A DNA stretch of 64,000 nucleotides, from assembly GCF_016920785.2 (NCBI RefSeq), contig NW_024609837.1, forward strand, positions 44,642,745 through 44,706,744. Direction: 5' to 3'. Positions 39,186 through 51,949 of this stretch are shown piece after piece. The position numbers and the translations under genes were made by a program. The notes under the pieces are model-generated. The model was given only the letters and a program-made list of their open reading frames with translations. It was not told the DNA's origin and did no database searches. The DNA is from Ixodes scapularis. Its lineage: Eukaryota > Arthropoda > Arachnida > Ixodida > Ixodidae. How positions within the stretch are numbered: the stretch's first letter is position 1; the number at the start of each line of letters is the position of its first letter.

Positions 39186-39191
39186 AATAAA
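39186..39191 (+). terminator. Poly(A) signal AATAAA
   Basis: The first AATAAA after the stop, 37 bp downstream, in an A-rich stretch. A short 3' UTR is implied. Confidence 0.6.
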
Positions 39192-39999
39192 AACATAATT
39201 CGTGAGGTTGCGTTTCTGCAGTACATTGGGGCTTCCAGTCACGTTGTACAGTACGAGGATAAACTGAGAGAGAGGGAGAGAGATACCGAGATGAATGAGC
39301 TCCTGGATATCCGAACGCCGAGCTCTTATTGGTATGATTAGTGGGTAGATAAAAAGGCCGCCGTTGTCGCCGTTCGAACGCGAGGCACTGTACGAGGAGC
39401 AGACGACGGACTTGTTTGCTTTGTCTCGACGTAGAGAGTGGGCGGAGAACAAAGAGCTAGCCTTGGTGTTTTAAGTTCAGAAAGAGATATATACGTAAAG
39501 AGAGGGGACGGGACAACACATCTTTCCCACTAATCCTTCCAACCAGACCTTGGAGCACTGACATCACCACGCTCTCTCATATCCTCCTCTCAAAACTCAA
39601 AATATGAATAGACAGAAAAAAAAAAGAAAAAGAAACTTGCGATGCGCACAGAAACAACAAGCATAACGTTTTAGTTTAACATTGTCTCTGTGCCCATACT
39701 ATTTTACAAACCTGATAATGTATTTTGAGCTTTTTCTTTGGCTGAGATCCTTCAAATATTCGAGGTGATTTGCTGTTTTTTGTTTGTTTTACGAAAAAGT
39801 GAACTCACAAGTTGCTTTTAGAGTATGGTGTCGCGGCGATTCGTTTAAAAAGATATACTTGGTATTTTCACTTTCAGCACGTTGTGTGTAGATTAAAAAA
39901 GAACAATGGGTTTTTAGAAAAAGATGATGACCAAGTGTTTCTACGCTGAAGCGCCATTTCACCCCTCTAATTAATATTTTCGTAAATAATACCCTGAAA
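39192..39999. other. Intergenic sequence downstream of the protease gene
   Basis: AT-rich, with a GAGA tract near 39265-39285. I see no gene or clear repeat. Confidence 0.45.
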
Positions 40000-40770
40000 T
40001 TGAACCCTCCGCTACCACAGTCACCGTTCATCTACCTCGACCCCGGTATGGCCTCTGGAGCCGGGGAGCTCATCGCCCCCCCCCCCCCCCCCCCCCACCA
40101 ACTCCAGACGGTATCTAGCAATGAACCGACCCACTCAGCAGCGACGTTCCAAGGACTAGCCCAACGACCTGCACTGCCGAACAGCGATTGCACAACCGTG
40201 GATGACTCTTTAACGACTGAAACAAACATGTGCATCGACTTCCTGACCGCTGCGCAGCATCTTTCCAGCTTTTTGGACATTGATAATGCCGCTACAACGG
40301 ACGACGAGGGCTACACTTTGTAGCTATCAAAAAAGCAAAGAAACGAAGTCGTCAACCTAAGAGTTCGTCTTCGAACAATACAAAAATGTCTGTTTAGGCC
40401 CGACCTTCAACTCCGACTGTCATCTTCAAGCCAGCAGATGAGACAAAACTGATTTCCAAATTAAGCCAACTAAAACTGACAGAGCTACTCCAATCAAAGG
40501 CACCCGCCTCCATTGTTCGAATTCGCACGAACTGCAGAATCAACCTGATTTATGTCGATGCACGAAATGCTGAAGGACTTGCATCTCTTCTGAAGCTGAC
40601 ATCTTTGCTAAGAACTGCTGTTAAATCCTTTGAGCCCCGTTCCCAAGCCCAGGCAACCGGAGTCATGAGAGGAGTTTATACTAACATCAACTCTTCCGAG
40701 ATACACGAAGAGTTAAAACAAATAACAACACAACAGTTACATCTGTTCGTCAGATGGGTACATCCACAAC

Positions 40771-41613
40771 CAGTGTTGCCAGATGGTCCCACCAAAAACC
40801 ACCAATTGACTGGGAGGTATAGCTCAAATATAGCCAAATAGCCAAGTTTAAAAGCAATGATTTTTAAGCCTGATATTCACAATTTCTCACACTCATACAA
40901 TACACGTTACAAACTCTGTTTCAACCCTGAGATGCACCAACTTTTAGTTACATTCGGTTATTGTGAATTTAAAAAAAAAATGCTTCGGAAGATGAAAATT
41001 CGTACAAAACTGACCCTTCCTTCGGTTTTCAGAATTACAAAACACACGAAGACCGCTTTATTGTGAAGCCCGGGAGATATGATCATACAGAAAAGAACAA
41101 AAAACAGAAGCGGAAAAGTCAGAACCCTGGGTGTTTCAAATCAGAACCCCAATATCTCAGGTCCTTACCAATATCCCACCCGTCTCTTTTTCTTTGTGAA
41201 AAATATTGGTGTCACCCGTTCATGTTCACGTTATTTCTGATTGTGTTGTCCTTTCTTGGGGTGAAGAACGACTGGAAGGTAGTCATGTGTTTAGCGGTGA
41301 AATTGGGGACTTCTCATTTTTACAAACTTGGGTGCCTAAGGATTTTTACAATGGGCACCAAAACAGCATTTGGAGAGTTCAGTCTACGTCCGGGCAGAGC
41401 CATATGCGTCCGGGTTGAAGGTGTTCTACCGGGCTTGTAGCCGCAGGGCCGCCGAACCTCAAAGTTTGGCGTCGAACCTGAGGTTCAACAATAGTTCGCC
41501 GCATTCTTAGAAATAGCCCGAAATAGACACATAGCCAACCACAAACTTTTGACGCCAACTAGAAAGAACGTGTAGCCCCATTTGGCTATACAAAGCCCAA
41601 CCTGGCAACACTG
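40771..41613. mobile_element. 843-bp hAT-type MITE in the LINE ORF1
   Basis: TCCACAAC is perfectly duplicated at 40763-40770 and 41614-41621. The ends are CAGTGTTGCCAG, inverted at the right, which fits the CAG ends and 8-bp duplication of hAT elements. The ORF at 41063-41440 shows no transposase motif, so it is non-autonomous. Confidence 0.88.
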
Positions 41614-41617
41614 TCCA

Positions 41618-41652
41618 CAACATGCAGTAGCCATAAGTGCTACTGCATGTTG
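41618..41652. repeat. Hairpin, 14-bp perfect arms
   Basis: CAACATGCAGTAGC and its complement flank a 7-nt loop, straddling the right target duplication of the hAT element. Confidence 0.85.
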
Positions 41653-42381
41653 CACTGTCATCAAGACTTCTTCAGTGTGTTTTTCTTTGTTTAGACGGCA
41701 CAAAGTAGAATCATTCGCCTAAACGCCAATTCAATGTCATATATGTTGCCGTTTTGGGAATATCAAATCTACCTGACAAATTCTCCAGTATGCTGGCGTT
41801 GTTCTGGACAACATCAGCGAGCTAACTGTGATGCCCAGGCAACAACTGTCCGCTGCTATAATCGTGGCAAGGAACACGAAACGACATCACAACAGTGCGC
41901 GAAACGTAAATATGAACTGGAAATACGTCGACTACGAAAGCAAGACACGTTGGACTACAGAACAGCCCGATGGACAGCCAACAATACCCTCGATCAAGGC
42001 CTGACTAGCGGGCACTTTTTTCCGCTAAGTATGCGAGTCCATCTTCATGCAAGCATAAACAAAAGTTATAATGGCGCTAACGATAAGGTCACAACAGCAT
42101 CCAGGGTGGACAAAGTCCCAGCTGAACAGTTAGCCCACCATATTGCACCTGACACTCAATATCAGGCTCAAAATGACCCTCGCCAACCTGCGCCCCCGCG
42201 GTCAAAAACTACTACTAAATGTTTTCAACGATTCCTAGAAGGCGGGACAAACACCTATATTCTGGAAGGATGGCAGGATATTTGTCTTTTTATAACCAGG
42301 AAACTCTCCCTACAACATTGCTTCTCATACACCAAGAGCTTTATCGAGTTGCATAGGAGAGGTAATGCAAAGAACGATTAG

Positions 42382-42791
42382 TTTCCACCGTGAATGGCGG
42401 AAATTTATCATTCATCATATGTGTACAACAGCCAAATCATATCTTGCCACCAACAGATCACTCTTGGTAAGTTCGACCGTATGCCGCCAGGACAAGTCTT
42501 TTTAAATATTTAGTTTTTGTGAGTACCATATCAAAGTGGAATTGGTTACAGCGCAAGTGGTGTGCCGCGAGGATTCTGATATATCTTATAATACATTGTG
42601 CCCCCCTGCGATAATTCCCAAGAGGCGCTGCGTGTTTGTTTCGAGTAAAGAAGAGTGACGGTGTTAGAGGAAAAAAGGCCTTGTTATTTAGCCAGTATTA
42701 GAGGGAGACCAGAAAGGTGTCTGGTCATTGCAAACAAATTGGGTGTAGTAAATATTTAGGCATCGAGACAGGTTTCCATACGGAGTTCCAG
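42382..42791. other. No gene seen
   Basis: Mixed sequence after the LINE remnant, with no recognisable motif. Confidence 0.4.
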
Positions 42792-42981
42792 TCGTCTGCT
42801 TTTTCCGCAGGAGTTGCGGTGAGGTCAGAACGACGCCGAACTCTGATTGACTTTAATCGAAAAGATAGTGGGTAGACCTTAATGCCAGGTGCCTTGAGGT
42901 CTACCCACTATTTTGTTTTCAATCAGTCAATAAGAGTTCGGTGTTCTGACATCATCACAACCCCTGTGCAAGAAGCAGACA
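42792..42981. mobile_element. Foldback element, copy 2
   Basis: The same layout as 22335-22524: the left arm has 'GTCAGAACGACGCCGAACTC' and 'GATAGTGGGTAGACC', the right arm their complements, around a loop of about 20 nt. Confidence 0.8.
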
Positions 42982-45900
42982 AACTTGCGCCCCGCATGCA
43001 CCAGGACGATGCTCAGACGCTGCTCCACTGCGGTGGCACTGCTGTCGGCACTGTGCAATCGCCAATAGCCTGTGCCAACACCAAATCTGCAGTAGGGACT
43101 CCACCCACAAGGTGGAAAAATTCCGCCTAGTGGTTCGAGGGCTCCTGTGCCAGTGGTCATCTTCTGGTAAACTACGGATCAGGGGCACTTGCTGAAAAAC
43201 GTCGAGCCAGTAATAGACCCTTTTAAAAACCAGACGAAGCAACACTGACAGTCGCCATTTCTTGTGCACAAAGCGTGCGATTGGATCTCAGTCCTACAGC
43301 GAGCGCTGACGCTGCCCTCGCGTACAATACGTGCTTGAAGTACATGCCTGAAGAATGGTGGATTCGGATGATTTTCGCACCATCTGTTAGACGGCGCGCA
43401 CTGTTTAAAAGTGTTTATTTGATTTTGCCAATAAACTGTGTGCGGACATGACAGATTATGTTTCACGGCGTCCTATCTTATGACGTGAGGAAAAGGGTTC
43501 TTATTTATTGAGCCATTTCTCCGGGGAATTTGAGCTCTCCTGGTGCTTAGAGACTTGGGGAAAGAAATGTTCAAAATACGGGTTCTTTTTTTAATTTTAA
43601 TTATTAAATTCAATCTAAGCTGGGAAGTCGGAAAAAAATATTTTTGTATCGAAACCAGTATGTTTCTTTCCGTTGTTCCTGACCAAATTTCAAACCCTTC
43701 TTTGCATTTTTTTTTTACTCAAAAACACTTTTTTCTTATCAGGCAGGTATTGTTTTGTTTGAAGACAAGAAAATTACAACCCCACTGTAAGAGCAAGCAG
43801 AAATAAGTGATCACTGAAAGCCCGTTCACACACTTACCTTCGGAGTGGCCACTACAACTACGAACGATTGCAACCGGTTGGAGCGACGAGTTGCCGCGAT
43901 ATAACGAAGCTTCAAACGGCCTTTTCGTTCCTGTTCGTTCACAAGGCAAGGTACTGAGCCGTGCTGAACTTTTTCCCTACGTTTGGGAACGAACGGAGCG
44001 ACCACGCCGACAGACCAATCATGGGTCGAGGAGAGCTTGGCCGCGCGCGTTGCATGCCGAAACGCATTGACAAAAGAAATAATTGAAGGGGAAAGAATAG
44101 CACAGCTGAAGGACAAGTGTGTAAGTAGTCCTTCTATAGCGCTGTCGACCAAAGGGCTCCAATTTCTATATAAATGATAGCGATGAGGGACAGGGACGAT
44201 TTGTAAAAGTTTTTCGTTTATATATTTCTTTAGTTTCTTTATTTTTCTCCTCTTTTACTGTTTTTTTACCTTGTCTTTAGAATTTTCCTTGTATTTTGTG
44301 CTACTTCTACTAATCACGTTCTGAAAGGTCAACCCAGACGGTGAAGAGAAAGATGAAGTAGTCGAATACACAAGAGTAGCAAGTGCAGCGCGTGTGCTTG
44401 TCTTCCTGGGTGTCTGGTGTGAGATTGGTTTTCCCTGCGCTGTCACCGTCAAGTATGGTTCACCAACTCGCCCAAGCATTCATCCTATCAATGCGTGCCG
44501 GTCCTGGTTGCTGCAATCTGCTGAAAAACATGGCGTCAGTGGCGACCGTCGGCGGGGTCGCCGTGGTGGAAGCTCATTGTTCCGCGTAGGGCGCTATCCT
44601 TGACTGTGAATTTCTGCCGTGTGTCGCGATATTAAACCAGCACGTCTTAGAAGAGAAGATCCATCTCCACTCGTGCACCGATGTCGTGGCTGCACCCTCG
44701 AGACAGCAGCAGAAACGGTCGCTTCGTCCTGTTTTGTTTATTTCGACTCTAGTGGTACGTCGCCCAGATTTCTTATTTTGCAAACTTCATACGTGTGCTC
44801 TAGTTCAAGGTATTACTAGCGCGTACCGAATATTTAAAGACCTGTATGAAGGATGCTATTTTTCATGCGTTTTCATCACCCGAGAAAAGTGATTGGTGTA
44901 GGCATCGTTTATGTGACCGCGAAATCCTATCGTATTCTGTCATTGTAGAAAAAGCGTGTTGCGAGATTGGTACTCTTGGTAAAGTCGTGATCGTCCAAGA
45001 CGGCGTACAGCATCCTTTTTTTTTTCTTAATTTATTTAGCCTTTTTCTGTGCCTATCCTGGAAGAATATTATTTTTCTAGGCTATCTAATATTGTTTGTT
45101 CGTTTTATGTTAAGTCAGTGAGTGGTAGCGCGTCCCCTTCTTATTAGAGGAACCGCAGAAACAGCTGGCGTTGGCGGAGAAGCGGCCGCCATGCTGAAGA
45201 CCTGCTGCGCTTGTTGCAGTGGTTGCAGGATTGTGTACGCGCCGCGCAGAGCGGTCGTTCCGGTCGCTCCGGTCACAACGGAAGGAGCCGCAGTCAACGC
45301 GCTCGTCGCAGATGTCTGAACTACCCTTAATGAACAAACACTCCAGGTTTGCATTGGTTACCACAAAATTCATACCGCAAAAAAAAAAAAAAAAAAAAAA
45401 AAAAATTGTAGCTTGTGGCGGAATGGATCTTTCTCTAGGATGCCTACATGTCTGTCTGCCTTTGGGAGGAGGCATCCTTTGCTGCACTGAGTGGGCCGGC
45501 GCATGAACATGCTCGCGCACGCAGTGCGCGACTTCGTGCTAAAATGGCGTCTAGTCATCAGCCAAGGCTACGCGCTCGAGCTGAATCACATCGGATTGCG
45601 CGCACTTCAAAAGACAAAAAAAAAAATATATATATATATATAAGCGATTGGGCGAAAAAAAAATGGCTGGCATTTCACCAGTCCAACAAATGGCGCTTTA
45701 TCTATCTATCTGTTTGTATGTATGTATGTACCGTAAGATCCCGAGAGATTCTCCAGCCCCGAAAGATAGCCCACCCCTATTTTTGTCTTGATTTGCTGTA
45801 TTTTGTTTCAGCACCGAAAGATAGCCCACTCTTAGTAATAGTAGTGTTGGGATCAATGATGGCCTCGGCGTAAATGCGGCTAGTTTCCTATCGCGAAATA

Positions 45901-46280
45901 TAAGGGAACGTTGGCGACTGGGAAGTACAGTCATCTCTGCTTCGTTGACCCTCGCCACCATAACAAGCTTGGCAGGGACACGACCTAAAAATAGCAACTG
46001 TTTTTAACTTTTCTTGATTGTACACCGAAAGCTAGCCCACTCCATATTTTCACCCGATTTGCTCTTCATGTTAGGTTGGCTATCTCCAGGGATTTTACGG
46101 TTTGTATGCATATATATTTGGAACGTTCTCTTTGCAACGAGCGTCTACAAAATAAACACGCGAAAAGGTTTCAAAAGAATGTGTCGCGAATTGCCCTGCC
46201 ATTGTGTTGGTACGTAAAACGTTCTTGGTTTGGTGCCACCCGTGCTAAACCACTATCGCTAAACCAAGTGTTTAGCACTT
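42982..46280. other. Gene-poor stretch
   Basis: I find no supported gene. Visible items are a run of about 27 A near 45379-45406, TA repeats at 45628-45643, TATC/GTAT repeats at 45700-45730, and three copies of 'CCGAAAG.TAGCCCAC' at 45758, 45813 and 46024. GC-rich frames around 45115-45320 are open on both strands and match nothing. A retroposed sequence ending in the A-run is possible. Confidence 0.4.
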
Positions 46281-46289
46281 GGTTCCTGC

Positions 46290-46450
46290 TGAATCTAGCG
46301 GGGAAACTAAATTTTCTGTGTATTGGTCACGGACCAAGTCACGTGAAGTCAATTTTTCGCTATATTTAGCGGGGAAGCTGAACTTGCGCATGGATCACGT
46401 GACATGAAGCCATGTGACGTTATTTCCTCCGCTGAATTTTGCGGGAAAAT
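46290..46450. repeat. Palindromic satellite units outside the protease gene
   Basis: Units with 'TGAATCTAGCGGGGAAACT', 'CGCTATATTTAGCGGGGAAG' and 'CCGCTGAATTTTGCGGG' alternate with 'GGTCACGGACCAAGTCACGT' and 'GGATCACGTGACAT'. The same family as in introns 1, 4 and 5. Confidence 0.8.
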
Positions 46451-46726
46451 TCAGGGTTCCGCTTTTTGAGGCTTCATTTCATATGAAAATCTAGCCTCTA
46501 AACGTTTAACGTTAAGAACAGCACGAAAAACAAGGTATATATTAAAGGGTTAGGGAAACGGATTATATTCGCTCAGCAGCAGTAGCGGCGCAAGGAATAA
46601 GTGGAGATCACTGTCACCGATCTTCGCAGGTTGGTGGAATCTGTTGTACTTAAGGACATTGTTTATTTTGTTTTGCCGCCGCGGCTGCTGCTGTCGTTGA
46701 AGTATATTGTTACCACAGACTTTTGT

Positions 46727-47685
46727 ATGGCGTGGTCGTCTGGCTCTGAATTGTGTGTGCTATGTAATGGACTGCTTCCTGAAGATGGCATGTTCTCGAG
46801 GTTCTGCGACTGTAAGTACGGGTATCACCAGGGCTCTTGCTCAGGAGTCAGTGAAAATACCTTTAAGTCAAGAGGAGAAGGAGCTAAAAAAACGTGGAGG
46901 TGCCAAACGTGTTGCACTTCCAAGGCTCGAGGAGCATCATTGTCAGAAAAAGATAAACAAGAACCAGAACTTGATCTTCGTAAGGTGCTGACTGAAATGG
47001 ACCGAAAACTAGGTGATCTCTTGACCATCCGGGAGAGGGTGGACTCCTTGATGATGATAAACGAAACCGTAATCAACATCGAAACGAAGGTACAGGAATT
47101 GTCTGACAAGTATGACTATGTGCTGTCAGAAATGACAGAGCAATCCGAAGAAATCTCAGACCTAAAGAAACGACTATCGGATGTCGAGTTGCAAAACAAC
47201 ACTGCCGTTGAAAAGCTAAGACAATAAGTAAATAAAGTGGAGCAGTACAGTCACAGAACTAAGAAATACATGGACAGCCTCGAGGTGGAAATGAATATCT
47301 TCTCTGTAAAGTGAATGATATTGCGCGAAAGCTCGAATTTGTTGAACTGACAACAAATGATCTAGAAGACCTGCACAGACTGCCGCCTAAGCCCGGTAAG
47401 ATTCCGGTCGTCTTGGCACGCTTTGCCTTGCGCTTTGTATCGCGAGTAACACGTGACCAATGGCTGGTTAAAAGGACTTATCTTAGAGACACTGATCTGA
47501 ACGTCCGCTTCTTTGACAACCTAACCGCACACAACGAGAAACTCTTGTGAATGACGAAAGTGAAAGCTCAAGAAAAAAGCTACAAGTTTGTTTGGCGAAA
47601 AAATGGAAACATCTTCGTACGCAAGGCAGAAGGCGAACGCGCTATCAAAATCGGATCTGAAGTTGATCTCGGCAAAATAATCTAA
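46727..47685 (+). pseudogene. LINE ORF1: PHD finger, coiled coil, RNA-binding domain
   Basis: It starts 'MAWSSGSELCVLC' and has a Cys/His pattern C..C...., 'FCDC', 'YHQGSC', 'WRCQTCC', a PHD-type zinc finger. From about residue 70 heptad-like 'LRKVLTEMDRKLGDLL' and 'EISDLKKRLSDVELQNN' form a coiled coil for trimerisation. After a stop at 47225-47227 and a frameshift, 47311-47685 encodes an RRM/C-terminal part ('LEDLHRLPPKPGKIPVVLAR', 'YKFVWRKNGNIFVRK') with one more stop at 47548. ORF1 proteins bind LINE RNA; this one is broken. Confidence 0.75.
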
Positions 47686-47687
47686 AA

Positions 47688-50390
47688 ATGGCTGATACAT
47701 CTCCTGTTTCATTCTATTATAATCCGACTACTTTCAGCTATCTTATCCAGCAAGATCCGTTGTATCTACAGCAACATTTCTCAATTTTCCACTTGAATGC
47801 TGGGAGCATTGTTAATAAACATGACGAAGTTAATTTTCAGGGATACAAGAGGGAAGGGTAGTTTAGAACAGACAAAAGAGGAGGATGCGTTTCGCTGTAC
47901 TTCCGTGATAGCGCTAGTTATCGTGTTGTGCCCGAGTATTCGGGTGTTACCAGTAACTACGAATCGATCGTTGCAATATGCGACGGTTTCGTAGTCGCTG
48001 CGCTGTATCGCCCGCCTTCAGGAACAGTATGTGAATTTAATATTTACATCACTGAACTTTTAGACTATATTAATGCCTTAAATTTACGGTCACACTAATA
48101 GGCGACTTTAATAATAATGTACTTGGCTCGGATCCTTCTTGTAGACAGCCTCTTGACATAATTGAATTTTCCGGGTGCAGTAATGTTATCACCGCCCCAA
48201 CAATAATAATCCTTGATAGCACAACTGTAATCGATCTGTGTTTTACAAGTCATTTACCGAGTCGGGCAATTTTCGGAATACTTTCAAGTCCTATATAAGC
48301 GATCACCTACCGATCTTCTGTATTCTTCCTTTTTCGTGAAAAACGAGAACTCCATCTTATTCTTCACCTTTGATAGCGTCAAGATGCATTAATCGTGACA
48401 ATATAAACACCTTTTATGCCGTGATATCAAGTAATAATTGGGATGATGTATGCAGTGAATAGCATCCAAGTGTATGTTATGACATATTTATGACAAAAAT
48501 CAAACGATGCTATGATGAAACGTTTCCTATCAGAAATGTGAGAAATCACAAGAAACAAAGAAAACCATCGATAAATAAGGATATGTACAAAAGAATGAAC
48601 TATTGAAATAAGCTTTATGATATTTTTATCAAAACGAGCGATGAAGTAATATTACGGGAATATAAAAGACTATAAATAAGCTGAATGCAAATATTAGAAA
48701 AGCACGCAAGCTATGAGAATAAATTTGCGTCAGTTTATAGCGACCCGCAGCAGATATGGAGCAACCTAAAACGTCTTATTTCTCGAACCCCACGATGCGT
48801 TACCTAATGAACTAATAATTGATGGTGCCCTTTCTTTGCCCTGCGGCAGAAACAGATAATACAGATTATTTTGAACTTAAAAAATAACACAGCAGCTGGG
48901 GTAGACGATATCAAGGCGGTACCGATAAAAGCAGTTTCTCATCTTATCAGTCTTCCACTGGCACATATTTGCAACGCTGTTTTATCAACTGGTACATTTC
49001 CACAAAAAAATGAAACTTGCGACAGTGTGTGTTATACATAAAAGTGGCCCGCGCAACGATATAAACAACTACAGGCCAAATTTCAGTACTCCCTCTATTT
49101 TCTAAAATTCTGGAACAAGTAATTAATGTTAGGCTTTCTAAATATATCGAAGAAAGGCAAACAATAGTGAAGGTACCCCCCCCCCCCCCAATATGGTTTT
49201 CAGAAAAATAAATCTTCACAAAAGGCTCTATTACATATTAAAGATTAACTGGTAAATTTTATTGGAAGTCAGTTATACACCGTAGGTATCCTAATAGACT
49301 TCCGCAAAGCGTTCGGCTCAATTAAACACAACATCCTTCTAAAAAAACGAATGCATTATGGTATAAGGGGCACAGCTTGGGATTTAGTTTGCAGTTATTT
49401 ATCGAACAGATTGCAATACGTAAAAATCAATGTATTCGAATGTGAACCAAGAAAAATAAATTATGGTATACCCCAGTGGTCCATCCTCGGACCAATGCTT
49501 TTTCTACTGTTAATAAATGATATAGTGAACATACCCGGCACTCTCGACATAATTCTATATGCAGATGATACCAAAGTTTTTTTACTGATAAGGATCTAAG
49601 TGTGACAGAAGATTTTTCAAATATGTGGCTTCATGAACTAGCGCTCTGGCTAGACTCCAATCAAATAGAAATGAATGTCCCCAAAACGAAATTCATTATT
49701 TTTAAACCGGGTCATAAGCAACTTCGTAGTAATCTTAATCTAAAAATAACTTTTAAAGACTTGGAATTGGAACGAGTGTCCTCCCTTAAATTCTTGGGCG
49801 TGTGGTTTGAAGAAACCCTAAGCTGGTCGCGTCATATAGATCATGTTCGCCCGAAAATATCTCGATTTATTGGCGTGTTATACAAACTAAAAAAATCCTT
49901 TCTTGTTGGCTTAAGCGTCAGCTCTACTACACTCTAGTGAAATCCCATCTTCATTAATGTTTATTGGTCTGGAGAACCACTACAAAATCTAATTTGACAA
50001 GGATGCTTGGTCTACAAAAGAAAGCAGTTCGTTGTATTGAGAACTTGTGTTATACTGATCATACAGCTTCATATTTTGCAAACCACCGACTTTTGGACAA
50101 TGAAAGCCTCTTTATCCTTAAACTTGCAATGTAAATATATAGTGACTACAACAGAGATGAAAATACATTTAGTAAAACCTACTACCCGAAGACAACACCA
50201 TATAATCCGAGAAACGAAATCTACATGAAACCAAAATTACGAACAAATTACGGTTCCCAAGCATTAACTTACAAAATACCCGAGCTCCTAAACAACCATC
50301 CCGATATCATTGAGTAAATAAAAAGTTATACTTCACTTTTCACCTTCAAGAAAAATATGAAACGTTATATACTGCTAATTTAATAATAGT
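47688..50390 (+). pseudogene. LINE ORF2: endonuclease and reverse transcriptase (degenerate)
   Basis: The ATG at 47688 follows the ORF1 stop by 2 nt. The frame begins with 'FSIFHLNAGSIVNKHDE', the start of an APE-type endonuclease, and soon breaks. Reverse transcriptase is clearest at 49280-49937: 'KAFGSI.H.ILL', 'MHYGIRGTAWDLVCSYLSNR', 'GIPQWSILGPMLFLL.INDI', the catalytic YADD at 49558-49569, and 'LKFLGVWFEETLSW'. In the GIPQGS box Gly is replaced by Trp. Many stops; non-functional. Confidence 0.8.
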
Positions 50391-50411
50391 GCTGTGAAAC
50401 TGTTTATTTAA

Positions 50412-51509
50412 AGGGACCATGAAGGCAATTTATTTTTTTTAGAAAAGGTGTTTTCGGAAGCATTGGGGTCCTGGCATGCCACACAATTTTTTCTAGAACG
50501 TTGTGACTCTTATTTCTGTACCTGCAAATAAATTTGCGAAACCGAAACAAACATTCATATTTCTTCCCTTTTTCGCCTCTGGAAAGAGAAAAGACGTCAG
50601 GGAGCACTGTCGGCATCGGTAGGATTTAGTGCACACTCAGTGTGGTTCCCGTGGTTCGCTCAGTAGTGCACGGCGGTCTGTGAAGAAAACCTGGAAGAAA
50701 TGGACGACAACGCCGCGCTCGCAAACGAGTTTGAGCTCCCGTTCAGCGACCTCACGCCGACTGAACGGGAGATGCTGCTAGGGACGCAAAACTCTAAATT
50801 GGCGACCGATGCAGCAATGCTGCGCATTGCTGCATCGGTCGGCAGTTTATGCAAACTAACGTCGCCCGATCAACCGCACGTCTTTAGCCAACCTTTCGCG
50901 CAACCTATACTACTGCACATAAACGCGGCATGATTGGTGAGACACTAGTTCGCAAAGCGAACACGAGACGACGCACGAAACTAAAACCAAAAGTCCGCCG
51001 CCCCCGGCGCTCGTACCTCTTTTTCTTTTCTTTTTTTTTTTGTCCATGGTTGCTCGATGCTTGTTACGCGCCCGAGGTAGCATTGCGGGATGCGTTCAAC
51101 CAGTGACAAACGGAATGATCGCTTCAGATTATGCTTTTATACACGGTATGAAACCTATTAATTCCACACTACAACTTCAAAATATTATCCGACGTTCAAA
51201 TAAACTTTTTTTGATCACATCTCACCACCGAAATCGAAACCAAGAGCGCGTCTATCGTTTGAACCAATCGCCAGACGAGGAGCCCGTTGTCGTCACGCTT
51301 CGACGGCGCACTTTAGTTCACCTTTCTGCCGCCGCCTCGGTGGGGCCTCAGGCATCGTTCCCGGCGCTATTATTACCGCGCCTGTTTGCTCGATTGGTGC
51401 GGCACCCAAACTTCAGTTCGGGCTAGAACTTGGTCAACAGTATCTGAGACGTGCCCTGACATCCATTTCAATCATCGAATAAAACTTCGAAACTGCCTTC
51501 ATGGTCCCT
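50412..51509. mobile_element. 1098-bp TIR element flanked by TTAA
   Basis: TTAA at 50408-50411 and 51510-51513. The ends AGGGACCATGAAGGCA are identical as inverted repeats. TTAA duplication is shared by piggyBac and Kolobok elements. The ORFs at 50700-50933 and 51040-51426 show no transposase motif. Inside is the palindrome 'GCAGCAATGCTGCGCATTGC' near 50811-50838. It inserted into the tail region of the LINE. Confidence 0.85.
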
Positions 51510-51949
51510 TTAATCATTTTCTGTCTATGTATGGGGCTGATTATCAGTTGTTTTTTTTTTCTGTATTTATCCTTGTTAACCGATACTTTGCTTTGTAAGC
51601 GACAAATTCCTAGCAATTTATTACTGTCAATTTATTATTTGCTTCTATGAAGTGCCTTATCATATATATTATTATTTACATGGATGTAATTTTATTATTA
51701 CTGCTTTTTATATTTTCTTTTTTATAAGAATATTGTTTTGTCGCACGATATTGACTCCATGGTTTTCTTTGCGTTTACTGGTGTATGCTGCTGAGCTATG
51801 TACAGGGCGGTGGGGCCTCGTCAGGTAAAATTTTTTTACCGTTTGCCCCTCCACCCGCGACTCAAGGAGTCCAAACGAAGATTATTATATTATTATATTA
51901 TAAATAGTCACTCCTTGGGTTTCATAGGTGGACCAGCCACGAGGCCTTG

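Larger units (their letters stand above)
40000..42381 (+). pseudogene. LINE ORF1 (gag-like) remnant split by a MITE
   Basis: The 5' part (40000-40323, then a shifted frame to 40762) includes 'VMRGVYTNINSSEIHEELK', typical of the RNA-binding region of I/Jockey/R1-type LINE ORF1. The 3' part (41734-42381) has zinc-knuckle pieces 'CWRCSGQHQRANC' and 'CYNRGKEHETTSQQC', the second with one Cys changed to Arg, then a basic 'KRKYELEIRRLRKQ' helix. Stops and shifts break it. No endonuclease or polymerase follows, so the copy is partial. An 843-bp hAT-type element separates the halves. Confidence 0.75.
46560..51905 (+). mobile_element. Near full-length CR1-type LINE, interrupted
   Basis: ORF1 (46727-47685), ORF2 with endonuclease and reverse transcriptase (47688 to about 50390), and a 3' end with 'GGTGGGGCCTCGTCAGGTAA' and an ATT-rich tail near 51880-51903. 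A 1098-bp TTAA-flanked element (50412-51509) sits between ORF2 and the 3' tail. Without it the LINE is about 4.2 kb. Frameshifts and stops show it is inactive. The PHD-finger ORF1, the 'NA.SI.NK.DE' start of the endonuclease and the non-poly(A) tail fit the CR1/L2 group. Confidence 0.8.

Noticed and set aside
45115..45520. Possible host exon in GC-rich sequence
   Set aside because: Both strands are open, no splice or domain support, and the frame ends beside an A-run.
50700..51426. Transposase in the TTAA element
   Set aside because: Two short frames without a DDE/DDD pattern; part of one lies on an internal palindrome.
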